Shown here one piece after another: positions 27,347 through 36,240 of a stretch of 64,000 bases of DNA. The notes under the pieces were generated by a model. The model was not told where the DNA came from and ran no database searches. It worked only from the letters and a program-made list of their open reading frames with translations. The stretch comes from Saccharopolyspora oryzae (GTDB lineage: Bacteria; Actinomycetota; Actinomycetes; Mycobacteriales; Pseudonocardiaceae): the NCBI RefSeq assembly GCF_027853915.1, contig NZ_JAQGLA010000009.1, positions 1-64,000 on the forward strand. The letters run 5' to 3'. The position numbers and the translations under genes are program-made. Numbering within the stretch: position 1 is the stretch's first letter; the number at the start of each line of letters is the position of its first letter.

Positions 27347-27766
27347 GTGGTACATCTGTTCGTCAGCGGAGGAGCTCTGCGCGGGGGAGGAGCGCACCGG
27401 TACATCGAGGGTTGCCCGTTCATCGGTGAATTGCGCACCGCTCCGCGTTATCGGTTCGTCTGCGTGCGCAACAGGTTTCCGGCCTTGTGGCCGGTGTCGC
27501 ACGACGGCGCCGAGATTCGGGGCGAGGTCTACGACGTCCCGCTGGATCGACTGCGCGACCAGTTCCTCCCCAATGAATCGCCCGAGCTCGAGCTCGGTGT
27601 CATCGAGTTGGAGGACGGGACGGCGTCATTGGCGATGTTGCTCCGGCAAACCGAGCGGATCCCCGGAAAGTACGAAGACATCACCGGTTACGGCGGCTGG
27701 CGCAGTTATCGCGACGAGGTTCCGCCGGCCAGCGCCAAGTCGTCCGGGCGCGACATGGGAAGATGA
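27347..27766 (+). CDS. AtzF-C/GGCT-like stand-alone domain protein
   Basis: This 139-residue protein resembles the C-terminal domain of allophanate hydrolase and the gamma-glutamylcyclotransferase fold. It starts VVHLFVSGGALRGGGAHRYI, then has FIGELRTAPRYRFVCV, and ends with KYEDITGYGGWRSY, a block typical of that domain. The GTG at 27347 has AGGAGG 6 nt upstream. It overlaps the AbgT gene by 4 nt. Its place among allantoicase genes suggests a role in handling urea- or ureide-derived carboxamides; the exact reaction is unknown. Confidence 0.7.
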   Translation: MVHLFVSGGALRGGGAHRYIEGCPFIGELRTAPRYRFVCVRNRFPALWPVSHDGAEIRGEVYDVPLDRLRDQFLPNESPELELGVIELEDGTASLAMLLRQTERIPGKYEDITGYGGWRSYRDEVPPASAKSSGRDMGR

Positions 27767-29304
27767 TGGCGGGATCGCGTGCATTGCGCGGTGCGGCGAG
27801 CGGTTTCGCTTTTTTCCTCGGCGTTCTCGAGAAGATCGGAAACCGGGTCCCGCAACCGTTCGTGTTGTTCTGCTGGTTGTTCGCTTTCGTGGCCGTTGCG
27901 TCCACGGTCGCGGATCTGCTGGGCGCCTCGGTCGCGGTTCCTGGAAAGGACCAGGTCCTCGATGTGCGAGGAGTGCTGTCCCTGGACGGGCTCCGCTACC
28001 TGCTCGGCCACGTCATCACGAATTTCATCGATTTCCCCGGACTCGGCAACATCTTCGTCATGGTGATGGCGGTGAACGTCGCCATGGGATCCGGATTCCT
28101 CGAAGCTGGTGTGCGATGGCTGCTTTCGCGCGTTCCGGGCTGGGGGGTTCCCTACGCCGTGGCGTTCGTCGCGGCGCAAGGCCACGTCTTCTCCGACGCG
28201 TCCTACTTCGTGATCGCTCCGCTCGGCGCGGTCGCCTTCAAGGCGACGGGCCGCAACCCGCTGGCCGGGCTGATCGGCGCGTACGCGTGCCTGCAAGGTG
28301 GCTACGCAGGCGGCTTCGTCATCGGCACGTTGGACGCCACCTACATCGCGATCACCGACGCGGCGGTGCAGCTCGTTCCGGGCTTGCCGCCGGTGGACGT
28401 CCACATCGCGATGAACTACTTCTTCACCGCGGCAGTGGGCGTGATCTTCCCGCTGGTGGGCGGTTGGCTGATAGCGCACGTGCTCGAACCCCGCTTGCCG
28501 AGCCGTGAGGAGGAACCGGCGGAACACGTCGAGCTGGCCGCCGACCAGCGGCGTGGTCTCGTGGTGGCGTTGACGGCGGCCAGCGCGTTCCTGGTGCTCC
28601 TCGCCCTCGGTGCGCTGGTGCCGGGCGGGCCGTTCCACGGCTCCGACGGGACGTTGCTCTCATCGCCGTTGCTGGAGAACCTGGTGGCGGTCATCGGGGT
28701 GGCTTTCGTGCTGGTGGGGGTCGTCTTCGGCTTGGTCGCCGGGACCCTGACGAAGGAGAACAGCCTCCAAGTCCTGATGACCAGGGGAATGCGGGACATC
28801 GCCGGCCCGACCGTGGTGGTCTTCGTGATCGCGCAGGTCTTCGGCATCCTGACCTGGAGCAACCTCGGCAGCGTTCTCGCCATCGGGCTGGCCGACCTGG
28901 CGAAGTCGTCGCACGTCGACGGCTTCCTGGCGTTGCTGCTCATGGTCTGCGTCTCGGCGACCCTCAACATGGTGATCACCGGCGGTGGCGCGTTGTGGTC
29001 CCTGGTCGGCCCCGTGATGGTGCCGAGCCTGATGCTGCTGGGGCTTTCGCCAGCGGTGATCCAGGCCGCACATCGGATCGGGGACTCGACGACAACGCTG
29101 ATCACCCCGATGTCGGTGTTCCTGATCGTCCTGCTGAGCATGGCGCGGGAGTACGAACCCGGCCTGCGGCTCGGAACGCTGATGACCCGGCTCGCCATCT
29201 TCGTCGTCCCGTACTTCGCGGTGTGGCTCGGCGTGCTCGGAATCTTCTACTTCTTCGACCTGCCGCTGGGCCCCGGAGCCGGGGTCGAGCTCGGCGCGCG
29301 TTGA
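27763..29304 (+). CDS. AbgT-family transporter
   Basis: This is a 513-residue membrane protein of the p-aminobenzoyl-glutamate transporter family. GVLEKIGNRVPQPFVLFCWL at the start, HVFSDASYFVIAPLGAVAF near residue 144, FGILTWSNLGSVLAIGLADL near 362 and QAAHRIGDSTTTLITPMSVF near 432 are the family blocks. The ATG overlaps the preceding stop. AbgT members carry p-aminobenzoyl-glutamate or act in drug efflux. Here it sits among ureide genes, so its cargo may be allantoate or a similar ureido acid (inference). Confidence 0.87.
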   Translation: MMAGSRALRGAASGFAFFLGVLEKIGNRVPQPFVLFCWLFAFVAVASTVADLLGASVAVPGKDQVLDVRGVLSLDGLRYLLGHVITNFIDFPGLGNIFVMVMAVNVAMGSGFLEAGVRWLLSRVPGWGVPYAVAFVAAQGHVFSDASYFVIAPLGAVAFKATGRNPLAGLIGAYACLQGGYAGGFVIGTLDATYIAITDAAVQLVPGLPPVDVHIAMNYFFTAAVGVIFPLVGGWLIAHVLEPRLPSREEEPAEHVELAADQRRGLVVALTAASAFLVLLALGALVPGGPFHGSDGTLLSSPLLENLVAVIGVAFVLVGVVFGLVAGTLTKENSLQVLMTRGMRDIAGPTVVVFVIAQVFGILTWSNLGSVLAIGLADLAKSSHVDGFLALLLMVCVSATLNMVITGGGALWSLVGPVMVPSLMLLGLSPAVIQAAHRIGDSTTTLITPMSVFLIVLLSMAREYEPGLRLGTLMTRLAIFVVPYFAVWLGVLGIFYFFDLPLGPGAGVELGAR

Positions 29305-29336
29305 TCCAAGCTCTGCGAACCTGGAGGTTGCACCCC

Positions 29337-30536
29337 ATGTCAGAACTGGCCCACCTCGTCGACCTCGCTTCGATCCGCCTGGGCGGCGCGGCCGTCGCCG
29401 CCAACGACGAGACCTTCGGCGGGAAGGACCACCTCCTCGACCCGCTGCCCCCGAAGTCGCACGCGGAGCACACCGGGCTCCGCGGCGAGCTCTACGACGG
29501 CTGGGAAACCCGCCGGAGCCGGAAGCCCGGCAACGACTGGGTGATCGTGCGTCTCGGCGCCGCCGGCATCGTCCGGGAGGTCGTCATCGACACGAGCTTC
29601 TTCAGGGGAAACTGCCCCAAGGCGTGTTCGGTGCAAGCCTGCGGCGTGGACGGCTACGCGTCGTCCGAGGAACTGGCCGCCCGCGATGATCTCGAATGGA
29701 CGACTCTGGTCCCGGAAAGCCCCGTGGAGCGGGACAGCGTGAACCGGTTCCAGGTGGCGGTCGAGCGCCGGTTCACACATGTACGGCTGAACATCCACCC
29801 CGATGGTGGAATCGCGCGCCTGCGAGTCCTCGGCGACGTCGTCCCCGACCCGCGCCGCTTCGTCGGTGTGTCGCTGGATCTGGCAGCTCAAGCCAACGGC
29901 GGCGTCGTGCTCGACTGCAGCGACCAGTTCTTCGGGAACCCGCTCAACATCAACGCGCCCACACCGGTGCTGCGCCACGAGAAGGGATGGGAATCCACCC
30001 GCCGACGCGGGCCTGGGCACGACTGGATCGACCTCCGCCTGACCGGGAGGGGAATCGTCCGGCAGGTCGAGTACGACACCACTTACTACCGGGGCAACGC
30101 CCCGGAGAGCTTCCGGTTGCTCGGATGCGATGCCGAGCAGGCGGACCCGGCGAATCCGGGGTCGTGGTTCGAGCTGCTGCCGCACACCTGCGGACTGCAC
30201 GACGCACCGCACTGGTTCTCCGTGCCCGATCCGCGTCCCACCACCCACGTACGTCTGGAGATCTATCCGGACGGAGGTGTTTCGCGGCTCAGGCTGATCG
30301 GTGAGCTCGACGCGCTCGGCCGGGGAGCTACCGGTATCCGTTGGCTGAACGCGCTGCCTCGAGCCAACGCCATCGCGGCTCTGATCTCGCTGGGCGCGAA
30401 CGCTGAGACGGCGGTCGAACTGGCCGATTCCCGGCCGTTCGGCACCGCGGACGACCTCTGCGCTGAACTGGAAGCGCTGTCCTCCGGAGGTTCGGGACAT
30501 GTCGCTGGCACGCTGGCAGTCCTTCTCGGCCGTTAG
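29337..30536 (+). CDS. alc: Allantoicase (copy 2)
   Basis: This is a 399-residue paralog of the allantoicase at 25837-27033, with the same two-repeat layout: ELYDGWETRRSRKPGNDW and FTHVRLNIHPDGGIARLR in repeat 1, GWESTRRRGPGHDW and TTHVRLEIYPDGGVSRLR in repeat 2. It also has the extra C-terminal segment (GIRWLNALPRANAIAALISL and on), again like the N-terminal helices of OHCU decarboxylase. The ATG at 29337 follows a GGAGG site. It is 32 nt after the AbgT gene. The copies face outward from one divergent promoter region. Confidence 0.9.
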   Translation: MSELAHLVDLASIRLGGAAVAANDETFGGKDHLLDPLPPKSHAEHTGLRGELYDGWETRRSRKPGNDWVIVRLGAAGIVREVVIDTSFFRGNCPKACSVQACGVDGYASSEELAARDDLEWTTLVPESPVERDSVNRFQVAVERRFTHVRLNIHPDGGIARLRVLGDVVPDPRRFVGVSLDLAAQANGGVVLDCSDQFFGNPLNINAPTPVLRHEKGWESTRRRGPGHDWIDLRLTGRGIVRQVEYDTTYYRGNAPESFRLLGCDAEQADPANPGSWFELLPHTCGLHDAPHWFSVPDPRPTTHVRLEIYPDGGVSRLRLIGELDALGRGATGIRWLNALPRANAIAALISLGANAETAVELADSRPFGTADDLCAELEALSSGGSGHVAGTLAVLLGR

Positions 30537-30787
30537 CGCTGGTAGACGAGGGCGAGGGGCGGTCCGTCGACACCGGTCGCCGTCTCCGTCAGCCCGGTGA
30601 TCTGGTCCTGGTTGCCGTGCTGTTTATCCGTTATGGGGAACTCATCCCGGAGGGGGGAGGCGCAGCAGCGCGAGCTGGAGCAGTGTCCCCGCGTAGGTGG
30701 ATTTTTTGTCACGGTGACGAAATTCGGTAGGTTCTCTGCTCCTGCCGGATCCTGGAGGAGGATTTGCTCGGATGGGGACCGAGCTTT

Positions 30788-32227
30788 TCACTTCCGTCGG
30801 CGCTTCGGCGGATTCTCCATGGGTACGCCGTCTTCGGAGAGCGGTGGGGAGGGCAGGTCCGCGCTCGAGGTGAGCGGTGCCGCCCCGGTCAGGGGTCTTC
30901 CGGCCGGCTCTTTGAGGAAGAGGGTGCTCACGAGCCCGATCGCACCCGCGCCGATGAGGTAGTAGCCGGGCCAGTCGAGGTTCCCCGTCGTGGTCACCGC
31001 GACTCCGATGATCGTGGGGGCGGTCCCGGCGAAGGCCGACACGAAGACGTTGAAGATGATCGCCAGGCTGCCGTACCGGATGAAGGTGGGGAAGAGCGTG
31101 GGCAGGGTGGACGGGGTCACCGCTGCGAAGCAGAGCAGCGCGAAACCCATGATCAGCAAGCCGGTGACCTGACCGGCGAGGCCCGTCTGCAGCAGCCACA
31201 CCGACGGCAGGCCGAACAGGACGAGCGACGCGCTGCCGGTGATCAGGATCGGTTTCCTGCCGATCCGGTCGCTGAGCTTGCCGACGAAGACGATGACGAT
31301 CAGCATCGCCAGCATGACGGCGACCTGCAGCGTGGCTGCCAACGCTCCGCTGGTTCCGCTCCCGCCGTGTGCCGGCAGGGTCGCTGTCAGGTAGGTCGGC
31401 ACGTAGTTCGTCAGCACGTAGTTGGTGACGTTCCAGGCCACGATCAGCCCACCGGCGATCAGGACCGCCGAGCGGTAGTGCTTCACCAAGATCTGGAACA
31501 CGCGCCGGAGCGCCATGGTGGCCATCGCCGGCGAGCGCTCCATCTGCTGCCGGAACGCCGGGGTCTCCTCGAGGTCTCTCCGGAGGTAGAGCCCGGTGAC
31601 GCCCAGCGGGAGGGCGAGCATGAACGGGATCCGCCAGCCCCACGCCAGCAGATCGTCCTCCGGCAGCGCGGCCACCAGGATCGACGTGATACCGGCGCCG
31701 AGCATGTACCCGATGAGCGTGCCGAATTCCAGCAGGCTCCCGAGGGAGCCGCGCCGCTGGTCCGGGGCGTACTCGGCGACGAGCGTCAGGGCTCCGACGT
31801 ACTCGCCGCCCACCGAAAAGCCTTGGAGCATGCGGATGAACAGCACGATCAGCGGCGCTGCGATGCCGATCGCGCCGTAACTGGGAACGAGCCCGAGCAG
31901 CGCGGTCGCGACCGTCATGAGCAGGACCGTGGCGGACAGGACTCTGGTGCGGCCGAAGCGGTCTCCCAGCGGTCCCAGGATGATTCCGCCGAGCGGGCGG
32001 ACCAGGAACGCGGCGGCGAAGGTGCCCAGGGTGAACACCGGTGCCCACTCGCCGGCATCGGGGAAGAACACCCGGTCGAGGGCGAGGGCGATGTAGGAAT
32101 AGGCGCCGAAGTCGTACCAGGTGGCGATGTTGCTCAAGGTCGCGGCCGTTGTCGCGCGACGAATCGTCTGCGCGTCCTCGATGGCCAACTCGCCGCCCGG
32201 TCCCCGAGGTACGGGAGCGCCGTTCAC
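30788..32227 (-). CDS. MHS-family MFS transporter, possible betaine uptake
   Basis: This is a 12-helix MHS-type transporter of 479 residues. The first helix block ATLSNIATWYDFGAYSYIAL, the FLVRPLGGIILGPLGDRFGR loop and GFSVGGEYVGALTLVAEYAP are characteristic of ProP-like members. The GTG at 32227 has GGAG 7 nt upstream. A GTG at 32302 would add 25 residues but has no ribosome site. A TGATATATCT element at 32306-32315 lies upstream and links it to the betaine genes. The substrate is inferred from that only. Confidence 0.83.
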   Translation of the reverse strand: MNGAPVPRGPGGELAIEDAQTIRRATTAATLSNIATWYDFGAYSYIALALDRVFFPDAGEWAPVFTLGTFAAAFLVRPLGGIILGPLGDRFGRTRVLSATVLLMTVATALLGLVPSYGAIGIAAPLIVLFIRMLQGFSVGGEYVGALTLVAEYAPDQRRGSLGSLLEFGTLIGYMLGAGITSILVAALPEDDLLAWGWRIPFMLALPLGVTGLYLRRDLEETPAFRQQMERSPAMATMALRRVFQILVKHYRSAVLIAGGLIVAWNVTNYVLTNYVPTYLTATLPAHGGSGTSGALAATLQVAVMLAMLIVIVFVGKLSDRIGRKPILITGSASLVLFGLPSVWLLQTGLAGQVTGLLIMGFALLCFAAVTPSTLPTLFPTFIRYGSLAIIFNVFVSAFAGTAPTIIGVAVTTTGNLDWPGYYLIGAGAIGLVSTLFLKEPAGRPLTGAAPLTSSADLPSPPLSEDGVPMENPPKRRRK

Positions 32228-32305
32228 CCCGCCGCTCCAGTCGGCAGGCCGCCCGATCGGGACGTTCGAGGAGGTCGACGCATGATCACCTTCGGTCCGC
32301 ACAAC

Positions 32306-32315
32306 TGATATATCT
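32306..32315. promoter_or_regulatory. TGATATATCA-like operator
   Basis: TGATATATCT matches the recurring 10-bp element at 9 of 10 positions. It lies between the IclR gene and the MHS transporter, about 80 nt upstream of the transporter start. Confidence 0.5.
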
Positions 32316-32364
32316 GTTCAAGCTAATAGGTGTGTCTTGGGTGGTCAAGCTTTTCCGGCGCCGG

Positions 32365-33150
32365 CTACGGGCCTGCGAGGTCCTGCAGGCGTTCGAGGAT
32401 CTCCTCGGCCGCCTCGCCGAGAACTCGTGCCACGGCGGGGAAATCGGTCCCGCGGAGGTGCTGGCTGTCGGCGGAGACGCTCAGCGCTCCGGCCATGCGC
32501 CCGCCGGGGCCCCGCACCGGGACCGCGACGGAGCGGAGCTCGGCCTCGAACTCGCCGACCGCGGTTGCCCAGCCTCGGTCGCGGACCCGGTTGAGGTCGG
32601 CGGTCAGGGCGCCCCGGGAAATGATGGTGTTCTCGGTGAAGCGGGGCAGCGGTTGCCGCAGGACTTCCTCGAGCTCCTCGAACCCGAAGTTCGCCAGCAG
32701 CACTTTTCCGCACGCAGTCGCGTGCAGCGGCACCCGGAGGCCGATCCAGTTGCGCTCCGTCCGGGGCTCCTGGGTGACGGTGGTGGCACCACCGCCCTCG
32801 AGGACGCTGAGGCTCACGGTCCCGTGCAGTTCGGACGACAGTCGGGCGCAGATGGACTTGCTCTCCCTCGCGATGTCCAGCTGTGCCGTGGTGGCTCCGG
32901 CGAGCCGGACGATGCCGAAGCCGAGCTGGAACTTCCCGCGAGACCCCACCTGCTCGACGAACCGGAACTTCTCCATGGTGGTCATCAGGCGGGACACGGT
33001 CGACTTGTGGACCCCCAGCTCGCGCGCGAGCTCGGTGACGCCGGAGGGCCCGTGTTGGGCCAGGAGGGTGAGCATGGACAGCGCCCGATCCACGGCTTGG
33101 GTGGCGGTCCGCGGCTCGGCGGCCGCTGCGGGCTCGCTCTTGTTGTGCAT
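32365..33150 (-). CDS. IclR-family regulator
   Basis: This is a 261-residue IclR regulator. The N-terminal winged helix contains LARELGVHKSTVSRLMTTME (near residue 44). The effector domain shows VPLHATACGKVLLANFG and RSVAVPVRGPGGRMAGALSV. It is divergent from the Rieske ferredoxin gene with 121 nt between starts. A GTTCCGCAATGAGCAAC box there resembles IclR-type sites, so it probably controls the ferredoxin-reductase-oxygenase genes and perhaps the MHS gene downstream of it. The ATG at 33150 is used; the longer open frame is not conserved in type. Confidence 0.88.
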   Translation of the reverse strand: MHNKSEPAAAAEPRTATQAVDRALSMLTLLAQHGPSGVTELARELGVHKSTVSRLMTTMEKFRFVEQVGSRGKFQLGFGIVRLAGATTAQLDIARESKSICARLSSELHGTVSLSVLEGGGATTVTQEPRTERNWIGLRVPLHATACGKVLLANFGFEELEEVLRQPLPRFTENTIISRGALTADLNRVRDRGWATAVGEFEAELRSVAVPVRGPGGRMAGALSVSADSQHLRGTDFPAVARVLGEAAEEILERLQDLAGP

Positions 33151-33244
33151 CCTGCAACTCCGAACTCGGCGCGGGTTGATTTGGGATCGGTTAATTGACG
33201 GGAAACGATAAGTGCCGGATGCTCTGTTGCGAATCGCACGTCGT

Positions 33245-33261
33245 GTTCCGCAATGAGCAAC
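33245..33261. promoter_or_regulatory. IclR-like box
   Basis: GTTCCGCAATGAGCAAC lies 10 nt before the ferredoxin ATG. A 15-of-17 match occurs at 56609-56625. A second partial site, TGTTGCGAATCGCAC, is about 20 nt upstream of it. The arms GTT(G/C)C and GCAAC form an imperfect palindrome like those bound by IclR proteins. Confidence 0.5.
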
Positions 33262-33271
33262 AGGAGCAACG

Positions 33272-33631
33272 ATGATCTTAGTTGGCGCGGTGGCCGATAT
33301 TCCGGTCGGGGAGTCTGTACGCGTGCAGGGCAGCGTGGCAATCGCGGTCTTCAACGCGGACGGCACCTTCTACGCGATTGACGACACGTGCACCCATCAG
33401 GATGCGTCGCTGTCGGACGGTTGGCTCGAGGACTGCGCGGTCGAGTGCCCCTTGCACGCCGCCTGCTTCGACCTCCGCACTGGAAAGCCCAGCGGGCCGC
33501 CTGCGCGGAAGCCCGTGCGAACGCACGAGGTGGTCATCGTCGACGGGCAGGTGTTCGTTAGCGAAACGGTCGAAGTCGGCGCGGATGCCGGCGCGGACGT
33601 TGCCGGAGCGGTTGGCGAAGGGGTTCGTTGA
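33272..33631 (+). CDS. Rieske-type [2Fe-2S] ferredoxin
   Basis: This is a 119-residue electron carrier. The cluster ligands are Cys40 and His42 (TCTHQDASL) and Cys59 and His62 (ECPLHAACFD). It would pass electrons from the FAD reductase encoded next to the Rieske oxygenase at 34933. The C-terminal 20 residues are an Ala/Gly/Val-rich tail. The TGA overlaps the reductase ATG. This ferredoxin plus reductase replaces the single-chain reductase (GbcB) of the Pseudomonas betaine system. Confidence 0.9.
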   Translation: MILVGAVADIPVGESVRVQGSVAIAVFNADGTFYAIDDTCTHQDASLSDGWLEDCAVECPLHAACFDLRTGKPSGPPARKPVRTHEVVIVDGQVFVSETVEVGADAGADVAGAVGEGVR

Positions 33632-34806
33632 TGCAGACGATTGCCGTTGTCGGCGCGTCCCTCGCCGGGCTGACCGCCACCCGGTCCCTGCGCGATCAGG
33701 GATTCGAGGGGCGCATCGTCGTGGTCGGCGACGAGGTCCACGCGCCCTACGACCGACCGCCGCTGTCGAAGGAGTTCTTGGCCGGGACGGTTTCGGAAGA
33801 CGATCTGAAACTGGCGACGCCCGAGGACGACGAGCTGCGCGCGGACTGGCGCCTCGGGCGCACCGCGACCGCTCTCGACACCGGTGATCGGGCGGTGGTG
33901 CTCGACGACGGTGAGCGGATCGCGGCCGACGGCGTGGTGCTGGCGACCGGCGCCCGGGCCAGGAGCCTCCCCTGGGACCTGCCGAAGGGCGTGCACACCC
34001 TCCGCACGCTCGACGACGCAGTGGCGCTGCGCGAGGAGCTGGTCGCGGGAGCCCGCCTGGTCGTGATCGGCGCGGGGTTCATCGGCTCCGAGATCGCCTC
34101 GACGGCGGTGGGCCTGGGTGTCGAAGTCGACGTCGTCGAAGCCGCGGCCGTGCCGCTGCTGAAGCCGCTCGGTGCCGAGATGGGCGAGATCTGCGCCGGG
34201 TTGCACGCCACGAAGGGAGTGCGGCTGCACACCGGCGCCACGCTCGCCGAATTCGTCGGCGGTGATCAGGTGACGGGCGTCCGCTTGTCCGACGGTCGCG
34301 AACTGCCCGCCGACGTGGTGGTGGTCGGGATCGGCGCGGAACCGTGCGTGGAATGGCTGAGCGGGTCGGGCGTCGAGCTTGACGACGGTGTCGTGACCGA
34401 CGCGCAAGGCGTCACGAACGTCCCCGGCGTCATCGCGGTGGGGGACTGCGCCAACTCCCACCGCACCTTCCTCGGCGCGACGCGCCGCATGGAGCACTGG
34501 ACCAACGCCCTGCAGCAGCCGGTCGCCGGGGTGTCCGCCCTCCTCGGCCGGGACTACGCACCGCCGGCGCACCACGAGGTGCCGTACTTCTGGTCGGACC
34601 AGTACGGCCACAAGATCCAGTTCGCCGGCCGCCGCACCGAGGGTTCCAAGGTCGAAGTGCTCGAGGGGAGCCTCGAAACGCTCGACTTCCTCGTGCTCTA
34701 CCGCGATCAGGACGGGAACCCGGAAGGGGTTCTCGGGATCGATCGCGCCCGCTCGTTCGGGAGGTGGCGCCGCCAGCTGGCGGGATTCCTGCCGGCGGTG
34801 CGCTGA
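33631..34806 (+). CDS. FAD-dependent ferredoxin reductase
   Basis: This is a 391-residue NAD(P)H:ferredoxin reductase of the rubredoxin/aromatic-oxygenase type. The N-terminal FAD motif is VVGASLAGLTATRSL. PYDRPPLSKEFLAG near residue 47 is characteristic. The NAD-binding motif VVIGAGFIGSEIAS is near residue 148, and the FAD-site block GVIAVGDCANSH is near 268. Its ATG overlaps the ferredoxin stop. It serves the Rieske oxygenase downstream and possibly the second one at 52790, which has no reductase of its own. Confidence 0.92.
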   Translation: MQTIAVVGASLAGLTATRSLRDQGFEGRIVVVGDEVHAPYDRPPLSKEFLAGTVSEDDLKLATPEDDELRADWRLGRTATALDTGDRAVVLDDGERIAADGVVLATGARARSLPWDLPKGVHTLRTLDDAVALREELVAGARLVVIGAGFIGSEIASTAVGLGVEVDVVEAAAVPLLKPLGAEMGEICAGLHATKGVRLHTGATLAEFVGGDQVTGVRLSDGRELPADVVVVGIGAEPCVEWLSGSGVELDDGVVTDAQGVTNVPGVIAVGDCANSHRTFLGATRRMEHWTNALQQPVAGVSALLGRDYAPPAHHEVPYFWSDQYGHKIQFAGRRTEGSKVEVLEGSLETLDFLVLYRDQDGNPEGVLGIDRARSFGRWRRQLAGFLPAVR

Positions 34807-34837
34807 CCGCACTCGTGCAGTCCCCTCCGCGGTCCTC

Positions 34838-34878
34838 GGGTGCGAAAGGCTCGTCTGCTCCTTGAGCCTTTCGCACCC
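34838..34878 (+). terminator. Perfect hairpin between reductase and oxygenase genes
   Basis: A 15-bp perfect stem (GGGTGCGAAAGGCTC with its complement) closes an 11-nt loop, 32 nt after the reductase stop and 55 nt before the oxygenase start. It could end part of the transcription or protect the upstream message. Confidence 0.65.
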
Positions 34879-34932
34879 CGGAGCCGCGCCGACTGTTCAT
34901 CGCAGCATTGCAGCAGAAGGAAAGGATCGTTC

Positions 34933-36078
34933 GTGAGCTCCGTCGAAGCCCACGGCCAGCAGAAGCCGGAATCCGCGTCCAGCCTGATCCCGACCCTGCC
35001 GGGATCGCACTACACCGACGAAGCGGTCTTCGAGCTCGAGAAGTCCCGGATCTTCCAGAGCAACTGGTTCGCCGCGGCCCGCAGCAGCGACATCCCCTCG
35101 CCGGGCAGCTTCCGCAACGTCGACGTCGGCGGGGAGAGCGTGCTGATCGTGCGCGGTCGCGACGGTGCGTTGAGAGCCTTCCTCAACGTCTGCCGGCACC
35201 GCGGTGCGCGCTTGTGCACCGAGGAGACCGGATCGGTCCGCAAGTCCCTGCAGTGCCCGTACCACGCGTGGACCTACGGCCTCGACGGTTCGCTCATCGC
35301 CGCGCCGAACCTGACTTCCATGAAGGACGTCAACCGCGACGAGTACGGACTCATCGGCGTCGCTTTGAAGGAGTGGCTCGGAACCGTCTGGGTCTGCCTC
35401 GCCGACGAGCCGCCGTCCTTCGAGGACGCCGTGCAGGGCGCGGTCACGGCCAGGATGGGTGATCCCGACGCCATCGACGGCTGGGGGATCGACCAGCTGG
35501 TGGTCGGCAAGCGGATCACCTACGACGTGAAGGCGAACTGGAAGCTCATCGTCGAGAACTTCATGGAGTGCTACCACTGCGCGACCATCCACCCCGAGCT
35601 GACCGAAGTGCTGCCCGAGTTCGCCGACGGCTACGCGGCGCAGTACTTCGTGGGGCACGGGGCGGAGTTCGGCGAGGAGATCACCGGGTTCACCGTGGAC
35701 GGCCAGGGCGGGTTCGACACCCTCTCCGGCGTCGACGAGGACCACGACCGGCGCTACTACGCGATCACGATCAACCCGCAGGTGTTCATCAACCTCGTCC
35801 CGGACCACGTGATCTTCCACCGGATGTACCCGGTGGCCGTGGACCGGACGATCGTCGAGTGCGACTGGCTCTACACGCAGGAGCTCATCGACAGCGGTGT
35901 CGATCTGTCCCGTTCGGTGGAGCTGTTCCACCGGGTCAACCAGCAGGACTTCGACGCGTGCGAGCGCTGCCAGCCGGCGATGTCCTCGCGGGCTTACGCC
36001 GCGGGCGGAGTGCTGGTTCCCAGCGAGCACCACATCGGTGAGTTCCGGGACTGGGTGGCGTCCGCGATCGCGGGCTGA
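34933..36078 (+). CDS. Rieske oxygenase alpha subunit, glycine betaine demethylase type (copy 1)
   Basis: This is a 381-residue Rieske non-heme iron oxygenase. The Rieske ligands are Cys87/His89 (NVCRHRGARLC) and Cys108/His111 (QCPYHAW). The mononuclear iron histidines are His215 and His220 (NFMECYHCATIHPE). It is of the GbcA/stachydrine demethylase group, which removes a methyl from glycine betaine as formaldehyde. That choice rests on neighbours making dimethylglycine oxidase, sarcosine oxidase and formaldehyde dehydrogenase. The GTG at 34933 follows an AAGGAAAGGA site; an upstream ATG at 34840 overlaps the hairpin. Confidence 0.85.
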   Translation: MSSVEAHGQQKPESASSLIPTLPGSHYTDEAVFELEKSRIFQSNWFAAARSSDIPSPGSFRNVDVGGESVLIVRGRDGALRAFLNVCRHRGARLCTEETGSVRKSLQCPYHAWTYGLDGSLIAAPNLTSMKDVNRDEYGLIGVALKEWLGTVWVCLADEPPSFEDAVQGAVTARMGDPDAIDGWGIDQLVVGKRITYDVKANWKLIVENFMECYHCATIHPELTEVLPEFADGYAAQYFVGHGAEFGEEITGFTVDGQGGFDTLSGVDEDHDRRYYAITINPQVFINLVPDHVIFHRMYPVAVDRTIVECDWLYTQELIDSGVDLSRSVELFHRVNQQDFDACERCQPAMSSRAYAAGGVLVPSEHHIGEFRDWVASAIAG

Positions 36079-36148
36079 GACCCGCTGGAAGCCGGGCGAA
36101 CCCGGTGCGCGTCCCTGCGCCGTGAAATGACCGCACTGCGCTCTGGAC

Positions 36149-36158
36149 TGATATACCA
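36149..36158. promoter_or_regulatory. TGATATATCA-like operator upstream of mscR
   Basis: TGATATACCA is embedded in the wider arms TCTGG and CCAGA (36142-36160). It lies 140 nt before mscR and matches the recurring element at 9 of 10 positions. Confidence 0.5.
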
Positions 36159-36191
36159 GACGCATGTCACAGTGGGCGTCGCAATCGCGTT

Positions 36192-36215
36192 CTAGCCCCC
36201 GGGTCCGGGGGCTAG
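36192..36215 (+). repeat. Hairpin in the mscR leader (1)
   Basis: CTAGCCCCCGG and its complement form an 11-bp perfect inverted repeat around a 2-nt centre. It lies between the operator at 36149 and the mscR start, so it would be in the 5' leader if transcription begins near the operator. Confidence 0.6.
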
Positions 36216-36240
36216 CATCCCGAATCCTGGTCCGAGCCCG

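Noticed and set aside
27763-29304. AtoE-type short-chain fatty acid transporter
   Set aside because: The SDASYFVIAPL, NLG and RIGDSTTTLITP blocks fit the AbgT family better than AtoE.
30708-30718. GTCACGGTGAC palindrome as a terminator between alc and the MHS gene
   Set aside because: The stem is short and the T run lies on the wrong side for both converging genes. Nothing else in the 251-nt gap was recognisable.
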